Origin: Thelephora terrestris
Taxonomy: Eukaryota > Basidiomycota > Agaricomycetes > Thelephorales > Thelephoraceae
Direction: 5' to 3'
DNA: 64,000 bases
Assembly (NCBI GenBank): GCA_015956445.1
Contig: WIUZ02000011.1
Location: 1,265,501-1,329,500 of the forward strand
Part shown: in pieces, positions 55,675-64,000 of the stretch
Position numbering within the stretch: position 1 is the stretch's first letter
How the letters are laid out: each line of letters starts with the position of its first letter
Notes under the pieces: model-generated
Databases searched by the model: none
Told to the model about the DNA's origin: nothing
Seen by the model: the letters and a program-made list of their open reading frames with translations, nothing else
Made by a program: the position numbers and the translations under genes

Positions 55675-58600
55675 ATGTCCGCAGTCGATGCCGCAGCAAT
55701 CCACTCCGACCGACACCCTTTCGCACATGGCTTAGCTCAGCCGGAAGAGCCACCGGCCGTGTCTCCGAACGAAGTCGTGATACCATCGCCTTACCCACAA
55801 GGAGCAATCCATCCACCGGTCTCCGACGAAGCCGCTGCGCTACATCACGACAAGGATTTCGAACCTCTCGACCTTTCACACGACCCCTCCATCCAACCTG
55901 GTGAATCATCCACGTCCTCCATCCAGGTCTTGGATGACGTCTCGGATTCCCTTGGTGTACCGATTGAAGATATGGTTTCGAGCGACGATAGTCAGGATTG
56001 GACAGAGGGCGACAGCCAGGAACACAAGCGCGTCAAGGTTTGTCTTCTCTCGGCTCCACGGCCAATTCCTGCTATATATCTGGTTTCCGTGTGATGGTTT
56101 CCCGCTGTGCTCTCCCCCCCGCTATGTCTTTCTGTGCAGTGTTTTGTCACGCCACAAATCTCCTGGATCCACACTCTGACACAATTGCAAGGTCTACGAG
56201 CTCGTCGGGTCACATTGGGAAGACCAAGGCACTGCCTTTTGCTACGGCCATTTCGACGAAGCAACCAACGAAGCTCAACTAATCGCGCGTTCAGAAACCG
56301 ATCTCGACAACACCATCCTTTGCACAACGATACGCTCCTGTGATGTTTATCAGCGCCAACAAGGTGGGAGTTTTGACCGGACCTACTGTGCAGCCATTTC
56401 GACTGATGCTGGCGCCAGAAACGCTGATTGTGTGGACCGAGCCGGATGGAGTGGATTACGCACTCAGCTTTCAAGAGGCGGAGGGTTGTTCCGAGGTGTG
56501 GAATTTCATCGCGGAAGTTCAGCAACACATGAAAGCATCCGGTAAGTAATGGGTGTTTGTTCCGTTTTGCAGCTCAGTTGACGCCTGAATGTAGAAGATC
56601 ATGGGTTTGGTCCATTGTCCGGCACCGGCCCCGACGCCGACCTCCTGGCAGCGTCGAAACTCCGTGGTAGCCTTCCCGAACCGAGGATGAACTGCATTCC
56701 CGAGATCGACAGGATTATCAAGATTCTATCTCGCGCAACTGCGGTGAAGGAGAAAATGTGTGAATGGATGCAACGAGAGGTATTTGATCCGCTTTTCCAT
56801 CGTTATCGCCGATTGAAATATCATTCACCAAGGGGTACATCGCCTCTCTGATAGAGGTGTTCACAAAATCTGAGGACCTTGAAAGCCTGACCGATCTTCA
56901 TGCCCTGTGCAGGTGCTTGCAAACCATCCGTAAGCTCATCCCCAAGCATATTTCACGTGTCTAACCGTTCTTCGTGCCACACAAGTGCTTCTTAACGACC
57001 ACACAATTTATGAGCACATCTTGGACGATCGGATCTTCATGGGTGTCATGGGTATTCTGGAGTGTGAGCGTCAACGCTTGAAGCGCCGTCGATCACTCCG
57101 CTCACCCTTCTTTAGATGACCCGGAATTCCCAGATCACAAGGCGAATTACCGAGAATTTCTCCGGCAGAACACCCGTTTCCATGCTCCGATCCCCATCCG
57201 AGATGATGCCATAGAGCGGAAGGTTCATCACACCTACCGGCTACAGTTCCTCAAAGACGTGGTTCTCGCCCGTGTCCTGGATGACTCGACATTCAACGTC
57301 ATCAACTCCTGCATCCTCTTCAATCAGATGGATATCATCAATCACGTACAACATGACCGATTTTTCTTGGCATATGTTGTCCAACCATTCTTGGAAGAAG
57401 GTGTCGCAGGTGTCAGGTGGTGGAGAGAACGGCTAAAGGAGTTTGACGATACTCGGGCTAGGTCAGACGAGGCGATGGACGTGGATGGACCGCCGCTGCA
57501 AATTCTTCCTTCAGCCACCGGGGATGCAGAGCCAAAGGCAGAACTTGAGGCGAGCCGGAGATCCGTCGTCCTCATGCTCCAGCAGCTTTGTGCTATGGGC
57601 AAGAACGTGCAGCTCCCCACTCGCCTGAATTTTTTCCGCAGTCTGATAGACCGGGCAATCCTATTCCCCGTTCAGTGGTCTTTTACCCAAGATGAGAACG
57701 ATGAACAGGGGAAGCAGACTATCGCTGCGGCCGGAGAAACCTTGTCCATTCTCCTGGACCATGACATTAACGGAGTTCGGGGTTTTGTACTGAGACAGTT
57801 GGCAGAGGCTGACGGCGCACAAAGCAACACACTTCTATTGCTGATGTGCAAGAACATGGTTCGCAGCCGCGATCTTGCAGTGCAAAGCCAGATGGGAGAC
57901 GCCCTGAGGCTAATGCTTGAGATCCCTCTCAATGATCCAAACGATCCGACATCTCAGGTTTGTCGCGTTTGGCTCTGGTCCTCAGGCTATCTCACCGATT
58001 CAATAGGCACCGCTTGCTATGAAGCTAATGCAACGCGCTAAAGACGACCCTGGCGTGGAAAAATTTCTGGAGTACTTTTACAAGAGTTGTGTCGAAACAC
58101 TTTTCAAGCCATTTGGCGATATTCCAGAGTTCAAGCAGCTACAAAGTGAGATATGTTTTCTGTTATTTAGCTCATCTACTAATCTTTGTAAGCAGAATCC
58201 ACCATCCCAATGTCAAAGGAACGCACGAATTTGTTCCTGTACCTCTGCGATCTCTTGTGCAATTTTGCGCTACAACATTCTTTCCGCAGTCACTTCTACC
58301 TTCTATCCTCCAACGTTTCCGCCCGAGTCGCCTCCCTCCTTTCCTCCCGAGATAAACATCTATGTCTGGGTATGCTTCACCTGGCTCCTTTCTTCGTTTC
58401 ACGCTGACGAAATTTTCCACAGCCGCTTTCAGATTTTTCCGAATTTGCCTCAGGATCAACAATCGTAACCTCTTCAACCATCTCATCAAGTTTGATATCC
58501 TTCAGCCTATCATCGATCTCGCCGTCAAAGAGTCGAGAAGGGACAACCTCATCAGTTCATCCTGTCAAGAGTTCTTCGATTATATGCGGAAAGTGTGTCA

Positions 58601-59669
58601 ATAGCGGAACCGTTGCTCACGGCGTTTTACTAACTGGGACCCTAGGAGAACATCAAAGAGCTCATTAATCACTGCATGACGAAGCATGAAACGCAGATCC
58701 GTAAGCTTGCGGAGACGCCCCTGGGCGGCCCCAGATTCAGTGCGCTGATCCGAAGATGGGAGATGAACGTTGAACCCTTACCGGAGATCAAGGAAGAACC
58801 GGATGCGAAACCAGAGAAGTGAGTTGAACCCGTAGGAAGCGAAACCCACTTACCGACAACAACCGTTCAGGGGACTGAATGGTTTCCGGTGGGGCCAAAG
58901 TCGTGGACTGAGCAGGGACGAGGAGCGATACTTCAGCGAAGATGGATCCGACGAGGATAACCAACCTACGACACTTATCAGCTCGCCAACCATCACTTCT
59001 TCAAAGGCGTCTGGCAGCACCCTTTTGAAACGGAAACGGACTGCTGGAAACGCTAGATTAGCTGGTGGATCCCCACAAATGACCCTTCCGCGCACACCTC
59101 CAATCGGAAATCTGGTCGGCTACAGCGGTGATGACGATGACGACGAGGATGACGGGGACCTTTTCGGCGGGGCTTCTCATCCTCCGAAACGGAGACTCAG
59201 TGTATCCCCTGAAGATGACAATGCGAGCGGGCCACCTGCCACACCCCGGTTATCACACCGAAGGGTCGGCTCGCAGGCGCAAACATTCCAACCATTACCA
59301 TCGCCTGATGATGATGAGGATGAGGAGGACACTCTCCTGGAGTCCTTGGTCACAGGTCGCGCCATCAAACTCTCATCTACACCCTCCACACCCTCCACTC
59401 TCAAGTCAGCATCGTCGTCTACGAACAGTTCGCCTGACATGGGACCGATGAAAATGGGAGAGAAGAGGAGGAGGGCGAATGAGGATGACGATGATGAGTG
59501 GATGCTGGAGAGGCTGGCTACCAAGGCGAAGCGTATCAGCAACGCTGTTAGTAATTGTGGGGAGAACGCGGAAAGTGGTCCCAAGAAGATCAAACTCGTC
59601 CTCAACAAGCTCGGGTCAAACCTCTCAACACCATCACAAACGCAAGCCTCAGGCAGTGATGGCGGCTAA
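55675..59669 (+). CDS. PSY2: Protein phosphatase 4 regulatory subunit 3 (Psy2/SMEK)
   Basis: The start at 55675 (MSAVDAAAIHSDRHPFAHGL) is one of two in-frame choices; 55528 is the other. An N-terminal extension of about 120 residues precedes the EVH1/PH-like domain: 'VYELVGSHWEDQGTAFCYGH', 'TDLDNTILCTTIRSCDVYQR', 'QETLIVWTEPDGVDYALSFQ', 'CSEVWNFIAEVQQHM'. The SMK-1 domain and armadillo-like repeats follow: 'CIPEIDRIIKIL', 'YDPEFPDHKANYREFLRQN', 'HHTYRLQFLKDVVLARVLDD', 'NQMDIINHVQHDRFFLAYVV'. The C-terminus is acidic and basic (about 58,900-59,669) with nuclear-signal-like KRR runs. The subunit directs PP4 to targets such as phospho-H2AX and Rad53 in DNA-damage recovery. At least ten introns. 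Confidence 0.9.
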
Positions 59670-59912
59670 CTGTACCTCCTGCATGTTGTTGAAGCATGAT
59701 GTTTATATGCCTGTCGTATTATTCTCCCCCTCATTGTTTGCAACTTGCTTTTGTTGTGTTCTCTCATGTGTAGCGTAATAGTATATAGACCTCGTTCATT
59801 CCTGGCATTCGGAAATGGGTAGGCAAGCCTTCAAGCAAAAGCACTCTCGGTTGGGGTGGCAGTTCATAACACAGGAAAAGGAAAGAGGGAAGGATACTGA
59901 TCCATCCATTAT

Positions 59913-61226
59913 TCACCGCACTGCGTAGTTCCTCGCTGATCCATGCCCTCCACCATGCCCTCGCTCCTTATCGAGGACAAATAGGGCGTCCCGCAATGTG
60001 ATTTTCCGCCTAGAATCTTCGTCCTTCTCTTCCTTGGTGGAGTTCTGTTTGGTGGTGGAAGAGATATAGGGTCGCGCCCAGGAACTCGCCGTTGGCTGAG
60101 CGGCTGTTGTGGTGGTCGCGGTGGTTGTATTGTTGGTCGTTGTGGTCGTAGATGGTTCCTTAGTCGAGGTCGTCTGCTTGGACTTCGTGGGTGTGGATGT
60201 ACCGGCAGCCGCGTTCATCCAAGCGTACTTCCCTGTCGACAAACCGGCGGCCTGACTGGCGACTGCGTTGGACATCTTCTTCCTCACGTCTTCTGACATG
60301 TTTCTCGCGGTGACACCAGGACCTTCCTTCTTTTTCTTCTTTTTGGGTTGCATAGCCTCCTCTTCGTCGGGGTCACCGTCTCCGACACTTTGCTGAGACG
60401 CGTAATTTGATGATTGGGCAGCGGCAAGTTCAGATCGCTCCTTTCTTTCCCTCCGGACTTTCATCTCTTCCTCCCTTTCAATCCTCTCCAGAACGGCCAA
60501 TTGCTTCGCGATATCCGTTCTGACGACGATACTCCACATCGGATTACCGTCTTCATAAAGTGAAGCAGACCTGTCGAACTGAGTGTCGTGACGGTGGGCC
60601 GCTGCTTCAATCATAGCGGTCACGAGTTCCTGTAAACGAACCCTGAGAGCGAGGGCGACGTAATTAACCGAGTCCTCGGGGACTTTTGTGACTTTGTGGG
60701 TAGTCCCAATGGTGCGCATTGTCGATCCGATGAAGCGGCTGTCGAAGTTGGGGGTGACAGGTTGTTTGCGTGTTCGGTCATCGTAGGATCGATAAGAATG
60801 GTGTTGATCTGAGCCTCGTTGAAGATTCTCTTCTTCTGCCTGTAGAGTTTAGAGTGGGTTAGGGTACCAAAGGGTGGTCGATCGGAGTGAGATGCGGAGG
60901 ATTTATAGGAGGTGCCACTCAACTCGAAGGTCGACACCGGCCTGACCCAACGCGTCTTTCAGGTTCTCAACATCGTTGGACTCGTTTTGAGCCCCGGAAG
61001 TAGAAGCTTGCGTGTTCGTTCGGACAGCCGTGGCCGTCGTTTGAGTGGCCGTCAAATGAGGTGGAGGTTGGGCGTATGAATAGTACGCCGATTGCGTGTA
61101 TCCCGAATAAGAGTAATAGGAGGTCCTACGAAACGCGAAGATGTGCGTCAGTGTGAACCCGCGGACGAAATCGACTTGAGTTTACGCTGGAATAGATTGC
61201 TGTTGTAGTGCGGGGTCAATCGCCAT
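59913..61226 (-). CDS. TAF4: TFIID subunit TAF4 (C-terminal histone-fold type)
   Basis: The start at 61226 reads MAIDPALQQQSIP, and an intron leads to 'SYYSYSGYTQSAYYSYAQPP'. The next block is 'DVENLKDALGQAGVDLR', joined by an intron to 'AEEENLQRGSDQHHS', the AGVDLRxEEE histone-fold signature of TAF4. 'VNYVALALRVRLQELVTAMI' and 'DIAKQLAVLERIEREEEMKV' follow, with a Lys-rich run (QPKKKKKKEGPG) and 'TARNMSEDVRKKMSNAVASQ'. The C-terminus has a low-complexity Thr stretch and 'KITLRDALFVLDKERGHGGG', the family's last conserved block. At about 380 residues it is short, because the N-terminal TAFH region of animals is absent, as is normal in fungi. It pairs with TAF12 in TFIID. Confidence 0.85.
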
Positions 61227-63032
61227 CTCTAGCGAGGCCCCTCTGTCGTCAGCAATTCAAGTATGGGGTAAACTTTTGGTCGCGTACGATATGTAGCCGG
61301 CTGAACCGCCGACTGTGCGGTTGTCTCTTCTGACTTCATCGCAATCGTGTGCTGTGGCAATTGTGTGGCACCTGAATGAAGCCGTGATTCACCTCGGGAA
61401 GGTTGTTCCCACGATTGATCACTTCGGGAATTCCCGAAGAAGTTCACCAGCGACAGACCTCAGAGACCACCATGAGCTCTGGCCATCCAATGAACGGGCT
61501 GCGATGTTTATAGCTCCAGGAGGTGTTGTTTCACGGTACTATCTGAATATCTCGTTTCCTAGATGTCACAATGTCTAAGCTAAAGGTTAAGGATGTCAAC
61601 GACCATAGTGCGCTCTCCGCTGTCATTCAGAGGCCTATCCCATCCGATATCTAGAGTCCTGGAGTCATTCGGTCTGAACAAAGAAACTTCCGCCCCAAGG
61701 CGAGCCACACTTCGTTGGCGTTTCATGTGGGGTTAATGGCAGCCCTTATCGGCCTTCCTATAGAGGGAAGGGCAGATTCTCGTCGTAACTTCGAAGTGGA
61801 TAGGTCTGCCTGCGTGACACCTATGAGTATCCGAGGATTCAAGCATGCCAGAATCCACAGAGCGCCGGTATTGAATGCCACCAACCCGACGTGCAGGTCC
61901 GGCGCTAAGGAGGAGAGCGAGAGGGTAATGAGACAGTAATTGACACTTTGTCGCCTACCGTGACATGGGCGAGGGCGCCCCAGTCGCAGGGCTGGGTTCC
62001 AGGGGGGTTCCGCGCTTACCCGAATGATCAAGTCCGGGCCGAAAGTCTAGACGAGAGCCAGGAGCGCCGAGTTTTTTGTGCGATAAGCCAGAATTTCCTA
62101 TATAATCTAGAAGGGCCATCAGTACTCGAGTTAATAATCACCAACAAATTACGCAAACCTCTCAAGACTTCAATCGTGGATTCAACGATCAGTCTTGTGA
62201 GTTTTTTTTGCTCATCATTCTCGGGTCTGGTTTGACTAATTCACCAGAGCCTTCTGACCCTCAAACAAAGGCTGCATAGCTGCACAGCGAACATGCACCC
62301 TTTAATTCCCACCAAGGGCGGGGAAGACCGGAAAACACGTAAGTAGCCACGGATCCTATGAGCGGCGAGCTTCCACTGACTGCGGAAACAGACTCGACGG
62401 ATGAAAACGAGACGGCCTCCCCTGTGAAAGCGGTTCGAAATTCAAAGAAGACTCGATGGTCACAAACAGACGAGGAGTTACTCTTCCTCTGCGACAGGGG
62501 ACTCTTCTGACCCCATTATCCATGCGCGAAGCGCATGTCCTACACATCCCGGGCAGTTAGCCAGCTTGGGAAATGATACGCCTGCATGCTTCTGTGTTGT
62601 AATATATGATAATGCATAATTAAAGAAAGACTCGTTCAATGCTGCATACCTCGCACTTGTCGTTCAGATGAAGGCTGGTGATGAGAGAACGTCACCGTGA
62701 CGGTTCTGTGCTAGGGATTGCCAACTTCGGTGGTCGCCCAGAGCCTCCATGCCAATGCGACATTGATCCCGCCGTTGGCACTCGGTTAGAACTGCCGCCG
62801 TTTCTTGTCGTGGCAGTCGCCTGCTGCGAGGAATGGTGCGGATGGCAAAAGGTGGCCCACACTTGCTAAGTGTGACAGTCGAGGTGGGCGCGAGTGTCAC
62901 AGGTTCCCACCGCCAATCGGAGAGGCCCGACATCCAGGATTCGGCGGTGGCCTAATTCCGCTTCCTTTCGACTTTGCAGATAGTCCAGTTTGGAAGGTTT
63001 TATTGCGCATTTCCGCAATATTTATCCGAACT
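61227..63032. other. Intergenic, 1.8 kb, no gene recognised
   Basis: Short ORFs up to about 100 codons on both strands lack family features and overlap one another. The left end is the TAF4 promoter. A direct inspection found no tRNA, transposon end or longer repeat. Confidence 0.3.
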
Positions 63033-64000
63033 ATGTCGAGCCCCCAAAGGCCCGAAATCATGATGACGCGCCCTGAATGGCCGTGGTCCTATCAGCACCG
63101 CGCTTCCCATCCTCCGACATCCACTCCATCAGCTCCGGGCTCTTCCTCTGGTACACATACCTGGGACCCACAAGCCTCTTCAGCCACATCAAGCCCAGCA
63201 ACTGTTTTTGTTTCCTCGACCGCGCCGCCAAGGCAAGCGAACAGCCTGCCATTCATGTCAACGCCAATCACCCAGCAGCATGGTATAAGGAACTGGACGT
63301 TCGCGGTGGGTGTCACTGCGTCGAACGAGTTTCCCCGAGTCAATAAAACTTCGAACAGGCTCTGGAATGGGTGGTCCCTGACGTTGAGCGGCTGTCACGT
63401 TCCATCGAGTCCGACACGGACTTGAATGGAGACGACGACCATCTGAGCGTCAAAGATGACGATCAAAGCTTTGAGATACTGAGCCAATCTCCCCTGCTAG
63501 GCGATGGCAAGTTCAAGCTTGAGATAGGTATGCGACCTGCTCTTCGCGAGAAAGCAGTACCTGGCTTAACGTCCATTCGAGCCCGTACAGCTGGCGCTCA
63601 GACACTCTCCCTCTATGTCACTTCATTAGTCGTCGGCTACTCACGCAACGATTATGAGGTATCCGCGACTGTTCTTGCTGCAATCAAAACCAACAACAGC
63701 AAAGCTGGGGAACGGGGTGCGCGCACTGAATGGGTCTGGAAAGAGTGGCAGAATGATTGGACGTTCCGACAGGAAAGTGAAGTTTGGGGTGAGGTCTGGT
63801 CAACGTGCGCGGGCCATCTTCATCTCACCCCCTAATCACAGGGTGCCCACTCCCCCCGCTCTCTGAATTATTGAAGAATTCAAAGATAAGGGAGACGGAC
63901 TCCTTTGTAATCTGTGTTCAAATACATAGCCCTGTCGGACCTTTTTACCCACAACAGCCTTCGGTCGCCTACGTCCCTCGTAATCTCTTAGATGGGCTGG
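63033..64000 (+). CDS. Basidiomycete BTB-type protein, N-terminal part (3' end outside window)
   Basis: Start at 63033 (MSSPQRPEIMMTRPEWPWSY). A Ser/Thr/Pro-rich leader ends at 'RNWTFA', where an intron follows. The conserved region then reads 'ALEWVVPDVERLSRSIESD', 'SQSPLLGDGKFKLEI', 'LSLYVTSLVVGYSRNDYEVS' and 'GERGARTEWVWKEWQNDWTF' with 'RQESEVWG'. An intron at about 63,788-63,839 joins it to 'LPPLSELLKNSKIRETDSFV', 'ICVQIHSPVGPF' and 'VPRNLLDGL' at the window end. This order is known from agaricomycete proteins with a MATH-like domain followed by BTB/POZ, which act as Cul3 ligase adaptors. The BTB domain itself is not in the window, so the call rests on the N-terminal part. Confidence 0.6.

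Overview
The window is nuclear DNA of a basidiomycete, most likely an agaricomycete. The protein genes are cut by many introns of about 48-60 nt with GT..AG ends. It also carries families typical of mushroom-forming fungi: a Plavaka DNA transposon, DUF6532 and DUF6533 proteins, many F-box proteins and a BTB-type protein. No rRNA, tRNA, CRISPR, retroviral or virus-like element was recognised. All gene calls come from reading frames, splice sites and family recall, without a database search.

Region 1 (1 to about 15,000) is accessory and repeat-rich. It opens with the 3' end of an F-box-like gene. An apparently complete Plavaka (CACTA-like) DNA transposon follows, whose transposase gene faces away from a DUF6532 gene. 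Next come two direct copies of a roughly 2.26-kb F-box locus. The second copy is broken by a 64-bp inversion inside the coding region. A decayed half-gene for CPD photolyase lies between the two copies.

Region 2 (15,000 to 33,100) is a dense set of conserved housekeeping genes: an IFI6/ISG12-like protein with a signal peptide, the ER Qa-SNARE Ufe1/syntaxin 18, another F-box gene, the Pol II CTD phosphatase Ssu72, a peroxisomal-type carrier, the largest subunit of RNA polymerase I, an unknown protein with CDK sites and a KEN box, and the kinetochore protein Dsn1/Mis13. In the Pol I gene the metal-binding active site is split over three tiny exons of 14, 18 and 21 nt.

Region 3 (34,000 to 47,000) holds a DUF6533 membrane protein, a 2.6-kb gene-poor stretch, Lcl2, a membrane protein with a spermidine-synthase-like fold, an MFS sugar transporter and a mitochondrial-type serine O-acetyltransferase of the MetX family (CysA/Cys2).

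Region 4 (48,600 to 64,000) holds an EVE-domain protein, a WBP2-like protein divergent from Wdr24 (SEACAT/GATOR2), the PP4 regulatory subunit 3 (Psy2/SMEK), TAF4 and the first part of a BTB-type gene cut by the window end. The conserved genes share themes (transcription, nutrient/TOR signalling, chromosome segregation, phosphatase control) but I see no evidence that they form one pathway or a secondary-metabolite cluster.
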